Assembly (NCBI GenBank): GCA_029261965.1
Contig: JAJDAH010000041.1
Coordinates: 1-40,283 of the forward strand
DNA length: 40,283 nucleotides
Direction of reading: 5' to 3'
From: Polyangiaceae bacterium
Lineage (GTDB): Bacteria > Myxococcota_A > Polyangia > Polyangiales > Polyangiaceae
The stretch's first letter is position 1. Each line of letters starts with the position of its first letter. The notes below the pieces were generated by a model that searched no databases, was not told where the DNA came from, and was given only the letters and a program-made list of their open reading frames with translations. A program made the position numbers and the translations under genes. Shown in pieces: positions 15,006 to 23,843 of this stretch.

Positions 15006-16523
15006 TCAGGGATTCGCCGTGGGGGCGGATTTCGACGGCGTAGCGAGCGCGATCGTGACGGTCACTTGGTCGCGCGTTTCAGGCGCCAAGTGAATTTCAG
15101 GGGGAAGCACCAGGTTCGCGGTCACCTTCCGCGATCGTTCGAGCTGTCCGAGGTCGACGAGCTCGGTGGCGATGAACGTGAACCGACTCTGCTCGCCCTT
15201 GCGGACTTCGACCAGCACTCTGGGGGGATCGGCGCGCACCGCCAGTACGTGCAGACCGTTTCGTGGCAGGCCGCGGGTCCGCACTTTGACCGGAAGGCGG
15301 GTTGGGACCATCTGGTGGGCTTTGATTTCCACTCGCGGCGGCTGAAACCCGACGATTGACACGTCTTTGGGCCGTGTGACGTGGTGCGGTCCGAGTACGA
15401 TCGACTGAGTCCCGGCGCGCACACGAGCTGCGTCGAGCGACACGGCGAGAACGTGCGGCTCGAGCTGAAGCACGGTTCCACTCGGACCCGAAACCGAAAT
15501 TTGCACGAGCGAGGGCTCCGGAGGTTCTATCTGCCAGGCTTCGGGTACGTTCCGGTAGACCACCGGGACCGAAAGTGTGCGGGCCACGGTTTCAGTGCGC
15601 TGTCCAAAGAGCACGACCCAGGCAAGCGTCGCGACGAGTAGCGAAAACGCTTTGGCGCCGACGTCCTCGGTGAGCACGCTCCGAAGCCGGGACACTCGGC
15701 GAGCTGGCGCCTTGGATTCGAGGAACGCGGTCAAGCGGCGACCGAGTTCGCGCGGAGTAACGGTGGCGATTTCTCCCGCCTCCGCGACGCTGATCACGCC
15801 ACGCTCTTCGGAGACGACGATCACGAAGGCGTCGCTTCGCTCCGACACACCGAGGCCGGCGGCGTGACGGGTTCCTCCGGGATGCTTCGCGGCCTTGGTG
15901 GACAAGGGGAGGTGCACCGCGAATCTCTCGAGTCGCCCTCCGATGATTACGACGGCCCCATCGTGGCCCGGCGAGCTCGAGTCGAAGATGCTGAAGAGCA
16001 GCTGTTCGCTCACGGCTCCTCCCAGCTCCACGCCGGCAGAAAAGTGTCGCTCGAGCGGCTCGCGGCCGCGGAACACGATGAGAGCGCCGGTTCGTGTACG
16101 CGCGAGGTGCTCTGCGGAGCTCACCGTCGTCTCGACCAGCGCGGCGTTCGGCGTCGCTCTGTCTCGGTCGCCTCGAGTACCTCTCATCGCGATGCGCTCG
16201 AAGGCGCGACGAATCTCCTCCTGGAAGATGACGACGAGGGCCACCAACGCAATGGTGAATGCCGCTTGAAACAAGTAGACCGTCAGGTGCATGTCGAGCG
16301 CCTGGGCGACGAGGTAGAGCGCGGCCAGTATCGCGACACCGAAGATCACGAAACGCGACTGGGCTCGCCGGAGCCACGCGATCGTTGCGTAGCCGAGCAC
16401 GGCGATCACCACGATGTCGATGGCGTCGGCGGGGCGCGCTTGGCCGAGTGACGCGAGCAGCGCCCCCCCAGCATTTTTCAGGAAAGCGGTGATGCCGGCG
16501 ACATCAGCCCCCTGCTCGTTCAC
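15006..16523 (-). CDS. Diadenylate cyclase (CdaA type) fused to YbbR (CdaR-type) domains
   Basis: This is a 505-aa membrane protein. The start is GTG at 16523 with GGAG eight to nine bases upstream. Residues about 35-105 hold three transmembrane helices and the QEEIRRAFE linker typical of CdaA. The cyclase domain (about 120-265) has the catalytic DGA motif (GHDGAVV, 188-190). The second motif, usually RHR, reads RHA (GGTRHAAGLG, 219-221). A further membrane segment (about 290-307) leads into two YbbR-like beta domains that would lie outside the membrane. In Firmicutes the cyclase and its YbbR regulator are separate neighbouring genes; here they are one protein. The product should be c-di-AMP, which controls K+, Mg2+ and osmolyte balance in other bacteria. 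It is the last gene of the ion-transport operon. Confidence 0.9.
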   Translation of the reverse strand: MNEQGADVAGITAFLKNAGGALLASLGQARPADAIDIVVIAVLGYATIAWLRRAQSRFVIFGVAILAALYLVAQALDMHLTVYLFQAAFTIALVALVVIFQEEIRRAFERIAMRGTRGDRDRATPNAALVETTVSSAEHLARTRTGALIVFRGREPLERHFSAGVELGGAVSEQLLFSIFDSSSPGHDGAVVIIGGRLERFAVHLPLSTKAAKHPGGTRHAAGLGVSERSDAFVIVVSEERGVISVAEAGEIATVTPRELGRRLTAFLESKAPARRVSRLRSVLTEDVGAKAFSLLVATLAWVVLFGQRTETVARTLSVPVVYRNVPEAWQIEPPEPSLVQISVSGPSGTVLQLEPHVLAVSLDAARVRAGTQSIVLGPHHVTRPKDVSIVGFQPPRVEIKAHQMVPTRLPVKVRTRGLPRNGLHVLAVRADPPRVLVEVRKGEQSRFTFIATELVDLGQLERSRKVTANLVLPPEIHLAPETRDQVTVTIALATPSKSAPTANP

Positions 16524-16554
16524 GATTCGTTCTCCCCACTAACGAACAGCGCCT

Positions 16555-17913
16555 TCAATCGTCCTCGCCGTCCTCGTCATCCCTGAGGGACTCGAATCGG
16601 AGACGAGCGACCACTCCGCGGCGAGTGAGCGCGATGATCTTCGCGCTGTAGTGGCCGATGGTGACTTCGTCCCCTTTGGAGGGCATGCGCCCGATGAGGT
16701 TCATCACGTGTCCGCCGACGGTGCTCTCGCCAGAGTCCTTGACGTCGATCCCGAGGTGCGCTGCGGCTTGCGGGAGCGGCATACCGCCGCTGATCTCGTA
16801 GACGCCGCTGGAGATGTCTTTCACGAGAGGCTGCGGCTCGTCGAACTCGTCGATGATGGGGCCCATGACTTCTTCGATCGCGTCCTCGAGAAATGCGAGA
16901 CCGAGGGTCGAGCCGTGCTCGTCCACCACGAGGGCGACGTGCATGCCTTCTCGCTGCAGCGTGCCGGTGAACTCGCCGAGGGACGTGAAGTCGGGGATGA
17001 ACAGCGGCGGCCGGGCCAACTCCTCGAAACCCTCGGCGTCGACGTGGCCACCGCGAGCAAAAACGTCTTTGGCGTGCACGATGCCGACGACGCCGTCGAG
17101 GTCGGTGTTGCAATAGGGAAACCGCGTGTGACCGCTTTCCCGCATGATCTTCAAGTTGTCTTCGGGCGTGTTCGACTGAAGCAACTGCACGACGTCGACG
17201 CGCGGCACCAAAATGTGCCGCACGCGCATGTCGACTACCCGAAACACGTTCTCGGCTATTTCGCGGCTGCGCTCGGAGATGTGGCCCGCGTCGGCGGACA
17301 GGATGAGGGACTGACGAATTTCAGCTCGTGTCGGCACCGCTTCGTGACCATGCTCGGCGTTCATGCCCGCTGCTCGCAGCATCGCGTTCGAAATGCTGTT
17401 CACCAAGTTGATGAACGGCCAGAAGATGAGCGTGAAAATTCGCAGCGGTATCGACGTTTGAAGCGCCGTGGCCTGCGCTTTTCGGAGCGCCCACATCTTC
17501 GGCGCCTGCTCGCCGACGGTCATGTGCAGGATGGTGATCGTCGCGAACGCGAGCGCGATGGCGGAGAACCGGATGACGACGTCGCTAGGTTCGACGGTGA
17601 CTCCTGCCGCCGTCAGTCCCGCCACGATCAACGCGGCGACCGCGGGCTCCCCCAGGGCTCCTAGCGCGAGGCTCGCCAGAGTGATCCCGAGCTGGCACGC
17701 GGAAAGGTAGCGATCGAGGTGCTCGAGGATGTGTTGGGTGACCTTGGCGGTGGTTCGCCCTTGCTTGGCGAGCTCGACCACCCGGGGGCGCCGCACCTTG
17801 ACGAGTGCAAATTCCGCCGCGACGAAAAATCCGTTCAGAAAAACGAGCAGCAGCGTCGCACCGAGCCGCCAGGCGACGCCGCTCAGGCCGATGGCGTGCT
17901 CGCTTCCTTCCAT
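16555..17913 (-). CDS. CorC/HlyC-type (CNNM) membrane protein with CBS pair
   Basis: This is a 452-aa inner-membrane protein with a DUF21 transmembrane domain (FLNGFFVAAEFALVKVRRPRV and three more helices to about residue 150), a CBS domain pair (HILVPRVDVV through VVDEHGSTLGLAFLEDAIEEVMG) and a C-terminal CorC_HlyC domain. Related proteins export or help export Mg2+ and Co2+. ATG at 17913 is preferred: it leaves a short gap after the mgtE stop at 17936, whereas the earlier TTG at 17949 would overlap it. The C-terminus is acidic. A second gene of this family opens the same cluster at 22235. Confidence 0.88.
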   Translation of the reverse strand: MEGSEHAIGLSGVAWRLGATLLLVFLNGFFVAAEFALVKVRRPRVVELAKQGRTTAKVTQHILEHLDRYLSACQLGITLASLALGALGEPAVAALIVAGLTAAGVTVEPSDVVIRFSAIALAFATITILHMTVGEQAPKMWALRKAQATALQTSIPLRIFTLIFWPFINLVNSISNAMLRAAGMNAEHGHEAVPTRAEIRQSLILSADAGHISERSREIAENVFRVVDMRVRHILVPRVDVVQLLQSNTPEDNLKIMRESGHTRFPYCNTDLDGVVGIVHAKDVFARGGHVDAEGFEELARPPLFIPDFTSLGEFTGTLQREGMHVALVVDEHGSTLGLAFLEDAIEEVMGPIIDEFDEPQPLVKDISSGVYEISGGMPLPQAAAHLGIDVKDSGESTVGGHVMNLIGRMPSKGDEVTIGHYSAKIIALTRRGVVARLRFESLRDDEDGEDD

Positions 17914-17935
17914 GGAGTCGACGGTCGCCTGGCTT

Positions 17936-19243
17936 TCAGCCGCCCGCAAGCGCTGCGACCATGACGGTCGCCAAACCCAGGAAACTGAAGAAGCCGACGA
18001 CGTCGGTGACCGTGGTCAACAGAATCGACGAAGCGGTGGCCGGATCTCGCCCGAGCACTGTCAGAATGATGGGGATAATCGCTCCCGCGACAGCGGCGAG
18101 CATCATGCTCATGACCATCGCGACGCTGATCACTCCGGCGAGCGGCAGGTTGCCACTCCAGAGGAACACGCCGAGCGCGGTCATGATGGCGACTGCCACC
18201 CCCGCAGTCGCACCGACCACGGCTTCTTTCCGAACGACCCGCCACCAATGTGAGGGGCGGATCTCTCGGAGCGCCAATCCACGGCTCGTGACCGCGAGGG
18301 CCTGAGCACCAGTGTTGCCCGATTGACCCGCCACGACGGGCATGAGGACCGCCAGGGCGGTCACCTGCGCGATGGTCGCGTCGAAGAGCCCGACCACGGC
18401 CGACGCGAGGAACGCCGTCGCCAAGTTGATCTGGAGCCAAGGCAACCGACTCTTGATTGCCGTCCACGGCGAAGAGAGCGCTCGCTCTTCCTTGCTGGCG
18501 CCGACCATCGCTTGCAGATCGGCGGTCGCCTCCTTGTGCGTCATCGCCACCAAGGCGTCGTGTCGGATGACCCCCATCAGGTGTCCGTCGTGATCGACCA
18601 CCGGCACGCTCGCGAGTCGATGTTTCTCCACCAGTTCGACGAGCTCGTCCTGCGGAGTCATGGGCAGCACACGGGCGGGCTCGCTCTTCGCAATGGAAGC
18701 CAGGATCGTATCCGCCGGGGCCGCGGCGACGGCTTGCAACGGCACCATGGCGACCAGTCGTCCGTCGTCGTCGACCAGCATCAGGTCGGCAATCCGGCGG
18801 CTCTCGAGCTCACGTAGCTTCGTCAAGGCTTGCTCGACGGTGTCGTCCCCGCGAAAGTGGGAGACTTTGCGGTCCATCACGCTCCCGGCGGTCTGCGGAG
18901 GATACGTGAGGATCTCCGAGATCTCGTCCACGACGGTCTTGGGCAAGATTCCGGACCAACGCTCACGCTCCTTCGAGTCGAGGCGAGAAAACAGTCCAGC
19001 GCACTTGGACCTGTCGAGGCCGAGCAGCGCGGCCTTGCCCGCTTCATCCGTGGCGTGGGCGAGCGCAAGCACTGCGTCGTCGGGGTTCATGCGGCTGAGC
19101 AATCGCGCGCTCGCCTCCGGCGGCCGGCGAAAGACGACACCTGCAGCGTCTTCGTGCGACAACGCGCGCAGCGCTGCCACCGCGTCGACGGGGTGCTTGA
19201 TGGCGAACGCCGTCACGAGCGATTCGGCGAGAGCGGCGGTCAC
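17936..19243 (-). CDS. mgtE: MgtE magnesium transporter/channel
   Basis: This is a 435-aa protein with the complete MgtE layout: a helical MgtE_N domain (about 1-115), two CBS domains (about 125-255, with SVMDRKVSHFRGDDTV) and a five-helix membrane domain carrying PVVAGQSGNTGAQAL, the conserved ion-pore signature. MgtE conducts Mg2+ inward and is gated by Mg2+ bound to the N and CBS domains. The start overlaps the stop of the preceding gene by 4 bases. The preceding gene encodes a second copy of the sensory half only, so the two probably form a hetero-assembly. Confidence 0.93.
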   Translation of the reverse strand: MTAALAESLVTAFAIKHPVDAVAALRALSHEDAAGVVFRRPPEASARLLSRMNPDDAVLALAHATDEAGKAALLGLDRSKCAGLFSRLDSKERERWSGILPKTVVDEISEILTYPPQTAGSVMDRKVSHFRGDDTVEQALTKLRELESRRIADLMLVDDDGRLVAMVPLQAVAAAPADTILASIAKSEPARVLPMTPQDELVELVEKHRLASVPVVDHDGHLMGVIRHDALVAMTHKEATADLQAMVGASKEERALSSPWTAIKSRLPWLQINLATAFLASAVVGLFDATIAQVTALAVLMPVVAGQSGNTGAQALAVTSRGLALREIRPSHWWRVVRKEAVVGATAGVAVAIMTALGVFLWSGNLPLAGVISVAMVMSMMLAAVAGAIIPIILTVLGRDPATASSILLTTVTDVVGFFSFLGLATVMVAALAGG

Positions 19244-20088
19244 GGGGTGCTCCCGCGGGTCGGTGCTAGCACCAGATGAGTCACCCAGTCGGCGACCCCG
19301 GCGATGCCGATGCCGTAGAACTCACCGAGCGCCGCGGCAGTCTGTGCGGAATTCGGCCGAGAGACGCCCAATCCCAGCTCGGTCTCGATGCGGCGGACTA
19401 CTTCGTAGCGTATGGCCCCGAGGAGCTTGCCGTCCGGGGCGACGACGGGCAGCTGGTGCCGGGCCTTCCAAGCGGGGTGCGACGCAATGGTTTCGAGTGA
19501 CGCACTCGCTGGCAACGAGTCGAGATCCTTGGTCATCAAGCTCCCCACCGTCAATTCCTGAGAAAAGACGAGTTGCGCCACGGTGACGACACCTTCGAGC
19601 ACTCCGTCGCGCGAGACGACGTAGACATGCGACCGGGGGCGGCGAGCCATCGTGCGAAGCAGCTCGAGCGCCGCTTCGCCGGTCATCTCGGCAGTGAGCG
19701 AGGCGACCGTCGGGTCCATGACCGAGCCCGCCGTGCCGACGGCTTGCTCGAGCAGTCGCTCCACGGGCGCTGCGGCCGCTCGGCCCATGCTCGTCAGAAT
19801 GGAGCTACGCTCGGTGCTCGAGAGCTTCGCCAGGATGCTCGCCGCTCGCGCTGGGCGGAGGGTTTCGAGGGCAGCCGCGCCATCGGCGGTTTCGAGCTCC
19901 GCGAGGCACCTCGCCCCGGCTGACTCGAGCATTTTGGAGAGAACCGCGCCGCGGCACTGGGGCGACCACTCGCTGAAAAGGCTGGCCACCGCGCTCGGCT
20001 CCGCTCGTTCGAGAAGGAGTGCAACGTCGCTCGGGTACTTTTTCGCGAACGCTTCGGAGACTCGGGTCAGCGGGTCCTCATTCGCCAT
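19240..20088 (-). CDS. Stand-alone MgtE_N plus CBS sensor protein without the membrane domain
   Basis: This is a 282-aa soluble protein that resembles the cytosolic half of MgtE. A helical N-terminal domain with repeated Ala/Leu-rich hairpins (LSKMLESAGA, LAKLSSTERSSIL) is followed by SVMDPTVASLTAEM and a CBS pair (HVYVVSRDGVLEGVV, HQLPVVAPDGKLLGAI). The chain ends about where MgtE would enter the membrane. It overlaps the real mgtE gene by 4 bases and the preceding MscS-like gene by 11, so the three are co-translated. The likely role is to bind MgtE and modify gating, or to sense Mg2+ or nucleotide. That role is inference from domain content and position. Confidence 0.85.
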   Translation of the reverse strand: MANEDPLTRVSEAFAKKYPSDVALLLERAEPSAVASLFSEWSPQCRGAVLSKMLESAGARCLAELETADGAAALETLRPARAASILAKLSSTERSSILTSMGRAAAAPVERLLEQAVGTAGSVMDPTVASLTAEMTGEAALELLRTMARRPRSHVYVVSRDGVLEGVVTVAQLVFSQELTVGSLMTKDLDSLPASASLETIASHPAWKARHQLPVVAPDGKLLGAIRYEVVRRIETELGLGVSRPNSAQTAAALGEFYGIGIAGVADWVTHLVLAPTRGSTP

Positions 20089-20884
20089 GGGCCACCCTCA
20101 TCGTGGACGCGCGTGAAAAAACGCTTCCAGGAATGGCGGCCTGTCCGCCCTTCGTCTCGAGCACGACGGTTGTCGCTGTCACCCGGACGATTTGCCCTTC
20201 CAGCTCGCCCACGCGAATGGTTTGACCGGGCTGGTAGAGGTCTCGGGCGTAGTGAGCGCCGAGAATGTTCGCCACCGTTTCGCGGCCGCCAAGTCCGAAC
20301 GCCAGCGCGCCGGCGCCGAGTAGGCCCATGAGGGCGATGGCCACCATGGTCGTCACGAAGCCAAGGTCGATGCCCAGCTGTTGGAGCGCGACGAGGAAGG
20401 AGACGCCCACGATGGCGATCTGGGCCAGGCGCCCGACTCGTTCGGGAGCCAGCACGTCGCTCGCGGGCAGGGCGCGGGTGATGGCTTGGCGCCCGAGAGA
20501 GCCAAAAACGATGCCGGCCAGCCCTACGAGAAAAGCGACGAAGACGCGCGGCAGGTATGTCGCCGCTGCACCGAGCCACGACGTCACCACCGGAAGGCCG
20601 AGTAGCTCGGTGGCTGCCATGACGGTCAACAAGAGGACGAACCAGTAGGTCGCCTTGGCGAAGATCCGGTCGGTTCGGTGTCTCTGGATGGCGGCGGCCA
20701 GACCCTCCTCACCGTCGCGGTCGTGTCGCGACTTGGTCAGCCGCTGCACGATTCGCCCGACGGCAAACCTCGCCAACAGCGCCAGCATCCATCCTGCGGC
20801 GAGGACCGCAGTGGCGACCAGCACCGACCGTGGCGCCCCCGTCAGCGTCTCCATCCGTGCAATCCACGATTCGACTATTGGCAT
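20078..20884 (-). CDS. MscS-like small-conductance channel-type membrane protein
   Basis: This is a 268-aa protein from the ATG at 20884, with GGAGG ten bases upstream. It has four or five hydrophobic helices, ending in MVAIALMGLLGAGALAFGLGGRETVANILG, which matches the conserved TM helix of MscS-related proteins, then a short beta domain (IRVGELEGQIVRVTATTVVLET). The long C-terminal alpha/beta domain of true MscS is missing, so this is the short variant family. It probably forms a channel or an accessory subunit. It lies between a CorC-family gene and the MgtE pair. Confidence 0.82.
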   Translation of the reverse strand: MPIVESWIARMETLTGAPRSVLVATAVLAAGWMLALLARFAVGRIVQRLTKSRHDRDGEEGLAAAIQRHRTDRIFAKATYWFVLLLTVMAATELLGLPVVTSWLGAAATYLPRVFVAFLVGLAGIVFGSLGRQAITRALPASDVLAPERVGRLAQIAIVGVSFLVALQQLGIDLGFVTTMVAIALMGLLGAGALAFGLGGRETVANILGAHYARDLYQPGQTIRVGELEGQIVRVTATTVVLETKGGQAAIPGSVFSRASTMRVAHGE

Positions 20885-20927
20885 TGACTGGCAACCTCCT
20901 GGTTTCGACGTGTGTTCGGCGGGGGCA

Positions 20928-22235
20928 TCATGCTTCGCCCGGTTCGTTCGGTTCGTTCGGTTCGTTCGATTCGTTCGGTTCGTTCGGTTCGTTCGGTTCG
21001 TCGCGCCGGCGAGGGCGCTTCGGCATGCTCAGTCGGACCGATGTCGCTCGGTTGGCTCGAACCTCGATGACCTCGGCAACAGCTCCTTCGAGCTCCACCT
21101 TGTCTCCTGGGGCGAGCAAGCGGCCGAGCTCCTTGACGAGAAAGCCCGAGATCGTGACGACCCCCGGGTCGTAGAGATCGAGGCCGATTTCTCGGTTGAT
21201 CTTCACGAGCGGCACGTTCCCTCGCACGATGAATCCGTCGTCCGTGGGGGTGATTTCGGGCGATACCTTCTCGTCCTCGTCTCGAATCGTGCCCACGATT
21301 TCTTCGAGCACGTCCTTCATCGTCACGAGACCCGCCGTGCCACCGAACTCGTCGACGACGAGCGCCATCTGTCGCCGCGACGCTTGCATCTCGCGAAGAA
21401 GTCGCGCGGCGCTGATGGTCTCGGGCACTCGACTGATGGGTCGCATGAGGGCCGCCAATTCCAGACGATCCGATAGCGGCACGCCCACCAGATCTTTGGC
21501 GTGCACGACACCCACGGCGTTGTCGAGCGAGCCTCGGCATACCGGGTACCGAGTCCGTCTGGTTTTTGCCCAGAGCGTCGAGAGCGACGAGGCGGGCTGG
21601 TCGAGGTCGAAAAAATCCACCTCGTCTCTCGGTATCATCACTTCTTTGCACGTCGTCTCGTCGAGATGAAAAACCGAGTCGAGAATTTGGATCTCGCTCG
21701 GACTGAGCTCCCCCGCATCGGCCCCCATGCGGATGGTAGCGCGGATCTCGTCTTCGGTGACTGTCGGCGTAGCTTCGCTCCCGGTGGCGAACTTCGAGAG
21801 CTTTCGCGTGAACCAAATGAGTGGGCTCAAGCCGCGCACGAGGCCGACGAGCGGCCACGTGATGAGGGGCCAGGTGGTCTTCCAGCTCGAAGCCCCGTAG
21901 GTCTTCGGAATGATCTCCGCGAAGAGCAGGATCAGCAGCGTCAGTACTGCGGAGAACACCGGGACGTAGGAGGCGCCCAGAACGTCCGCGGCGTACATGC
22001 CGGCAAACGTCGCTCCGGCGGTGTTCGCAATCGTGTTCAAGATCAGGATGGCCGACGTCGGCGTCGCGATGTCCCGCTTCATTCGCAGGAGCTGGACTGC
22101 CGCGCCGCGGTGCTTTCCTTCGGCCTTGGCGGCGTCGAGGGTGACCACGCGAGTCGAGTAGAGGGTCGCCTCGAGCAGCGAGCAGATCGCCGATACCGAC
22201 AGCGTCACCGCCACGACCAAGATGAGTAGCGTCAT
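20928..22235 (-). CDS. CorC/HlyC-type (CNNM) membrane protein with a NEP-repeat tail
   Basis: This is a 435-aa protein of the same family as the one at 16555. It has a DUF21 membrane domain starting MTLLILVVAVTLSVSAICSLLEATLYS, a CBS pair (VMIPRDEVDFF through VVDEFGGTAGLVTMKDVLEEIVG) and a CorC_HlyC domain. ATG at 22235 is preferred because it puts the first helix at the N-terminus; an upstream ATG at 22262 is possible. The C-terminus is a run of Asn-Glu-Pro triplets encoded by 9-base tandem repeats, an unusual acidic tail that is absent from the paralog. It opens the ion-homeostasis gene set. Confidence 0.87.
   Translation of the reverse strand: MTLLILVVAVTLSVSAICSLLEATLYSTRVVTLDAAKAEGKHRGAAVQLLRMKRDIATPTSAILILNTIANTAGATFAGMYAADVLGASYVPVFSAVLTLLILLFAEIIPKTYGASSWKTTWPLITWPLVGLVRGLSPLIWFTRKLSKFATGSEATPTVTEDEIRATIRMGADAGELSPSEIQILDSVFHLDETTCKEVMIPRDEVDFFDLDQPASSLSTLWAKTRRTRYPVCRGSLDNAVGVVHAKDLVGVPLSDRLELAALMRPISRVPETISAARLLREMQASRRQMALVVDEFGGTAGLVTMKDVLEEIVGTIRDEDEKVSPEITPTDDGFIVRGNVPLVKINREIGLDLYDPGVVTISGFLVKELGRLLAPGDKVELEGAVAEVIEVRANRATSVRLSMPKRPRRRDEPNEPNEPNESNEPNEPNEPGEA
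20941..20994. repeat. 9-base tandem repeat (ggttcgttc), six copies
   Basis: Six consecutive units of ggttcgttc, the fourth with one change, encode the (Asn-Glu-Pro)n tail of the CorC-family protein at 20928-22235. Each unit adds exactly one NEP triplet, so copy-number change keeps the frame. A partial seventh unit runs to about 21001. Confidence 0.9.
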
Positions 22236-22302
22236 GGCCCCAGCATAGCGACTCCGCGGCATCGGCCGCGGATTGCGGCCGATGCCTGGAGATCACTGCG
22301 CT

Positions 22303-22854
22303 TTATTCTTCCCCTTCTTCGGCGATCATCACGTCGACGCGCCGGTCGCGGCTCCAGCTCTCGTCGTCGGTGCCCGTGGCGTCGCTCTCTCCTCGAGACG
22401 AGGTGAGCACCCGGTCCTGACCGAGCGTTTTCGACACGAGGAACGTTTTCACGTTTTCGGCACGGTCGGCGCTGAGCACGTAGTTGTATTCCTCGTCGCC
22501 GCGAGGGTCGGCGTGACCGACGAGCTGCATTTTTTCGTCCTTGAGCGGCCCGGTGGCGAAGCACTCGGCGAGCTTGCTCAGCACGGCGTCGGCAGCTGCA
22601 GGGACCTTGGCCGAGTCGAAATCGAAGTGCGTTTCGGTGTCGGTGAGGCCGCACGCCTGGCGAATGCGATCCGAAATGTTGATCGACGCTCGCGAGGGTG
22701 CTTTCTCCGGGTGCTTCTCGAGCAACGCCGACGGATCTTTGCCCGCCGTCGTGGCGCTGGTGCCGTCGGGCGCTTCCGGCGGCTTCTGCGACTTGCAGCC
22801 CGCCGCGCCGAGGGCGCATGCAAAGACGAAGGTGTTGATGAGACTGATTTTCAT
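22303..22854 (-). CDS. OmpA-family peptidoglycan-associated lipoprotein
   Basis: This is a 183-aa lipoprotein. ATG at 22854 has a strong GGAGGAG site, and the signal peptide ends in the lipobox GAAGC. The mature part has a short linker and an OmpA-like domain: THFDFDSAKVP, LVGHADPRGDEEYNYVLSADRAENVKTFLV and SRDRRVDVMI, with the peptidoglycan-binding Asp and Arg present. It probably anchors the outer membrane to the cell wall, like Pal. It lies 67 bases upstream of the CorC-family gene on the same strand and may head that transcription unit. It is divergent from the coiled-coil protein at 22976. Confidence 0.88.
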   Translation of the reverse strand: MKISLINTFVFACALGAAGCKSQKPPEAPDGTSATTAGKDPSALLEKHPEKAPSRASINISDRIRQACGLTDTETHFDFDSAKVPAAADAVLSKLAECFATGPLKDEKMQLVGHADPRGDEEYNYVLSADRAENVKTFLVSKTLGQDRVLTSSRGESDATGTDDESWSRDRRVDVMIAEEGEE

Positions 22855-22975
22855 GTTGATTCTCCTCCAGTGGTGCGAGAGTTGCAGCCGCCGTGCCAAG
22901 CCAAAACGAGGCAGAAGACGCAGTCGCTGCGCTGATGCCGTGCACGCTCTGCTCGGCCGTGTGCAGGACTTGCAC

Positions 22976-23842
22976 ATGAGCGCTTGCAGCCAAGCCGGAT
23001 GGGCCAAGCGGGCCAGCCTGGCCCGTGCAAAGCGTGCGGCTACTCGCGGCTCCCGGCGGGAGCGCAGGTTGGGCAGCGGTCGTGCGCGTGCCGTCTGCCT
23101 CTGCGCGGCGATGATCGTGCTCGTATCGCCAGGCTGCGCGCCGCCGGCGGCCTCGGGGCCGCCGCCCGCGACGGCCGAGTCGGAGCAGCTCGCGGGTCTT
23201 CGTCAACGGCTCGAGCTCGCCGAGCGCCGAGCCACCACCGCCGAGCAGCAGCGCGACGAGCAATCGTCCATTGCCTCCCGCGCCGAATACGAGCTCGCCG
23301 TGGTCGAAAAGGAGCGAGACAACGCCAACGAGTTGCTGGAACAGCTCCGGGCCGATCTCGACCGCACCGCGGACCACCTCAGGACGTTCAGCACCCAGAA
23401 GAAAGAGCTGGCCATCGCCGTGACGCAGCTCGAAGCGCGGCTCGCTGAAACCGAGCGGATGGAGGCCGAAAACAAGGAGCGCGCCCAGGTTCTGCGAGAT
23501 CTGGCGGTGGAGTTGTCTGACGCTGTTCGCTCCGCCGCTGTGGACTTGACCGTCATCGGCGGCACACCCGTCCTGCGCTTGCTGACTGGAGTCACCGACG
23601 GCCAGCTGGATGCCGCCTCGTCCGCCGCTCTGGCCAAAACCGCCAAGATCATGAGCACGCGCCCGAGGGTTTTCGAAATCCGTTCGAAGGACGACGCCGT
23701 CGCCGAAGCCGTTGCCGCGGCGCTTCGAGCCGCCGGAGTCGACGAGTCGAGGATCCGCCGAATGGGTGAGCCGGAGACGGGTGCGATAGTGGATATCGCG
23801 CTCGAGAGGCAGGCCCCACCGGCCGCCGCCGGCAAGGGTTGA
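22976..23842 (+). CDS. Coiled-coil envelope lipoprotein with an apparent degenerate OmpA-like tail
   Basis: This is a 288-aa protein. ATG at 22976 has AGGA seven bases upstream and gives a long basic N-region before the lipobox VSPGC. An alternative TTG at 23069 with GGGAG gives a more normal signal peptide. The mature protein has a coiled coil of about 100 residues (heptads rich in Glu, Arg, Ala and Leu), then a C-terminal domain with the strand-helix pattern of OmpA-type domains (VLRLLTGVTDGQLDAASSAALAKTAKIM) but without the usual peptidoglycan-binding Asp and Arg motif. It may be a structural spacer. The stop is one base before the next start, so the two genes are probably co-translated. 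Confidence 0.78.
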   Translation: MSACSQAGWAKRASLARAKRAATRGSRRERRLGSGRARAVCLCAAMIVLVSPGCAPPAASGPPPATAESEQLAGLRQRLELAERRATTAEQQRDEQSSIASRAEYELAVVEKERDNANELLEQLRADLDRTADHLRTFSTQKKELAIAVTQLEARLAETERMEAENKERAQVLRDLAVELSDAVRSAAVDLTVIGGTPVLRLLTGVTDGQLDAASSAALAKTAKIMSTRPRVFEIRSKDDAVAEAVAAALRAAGVDESRIRRMGEPETGAIVDIALERQAPPAAAGKG

Positions 23843-23843
23843 C

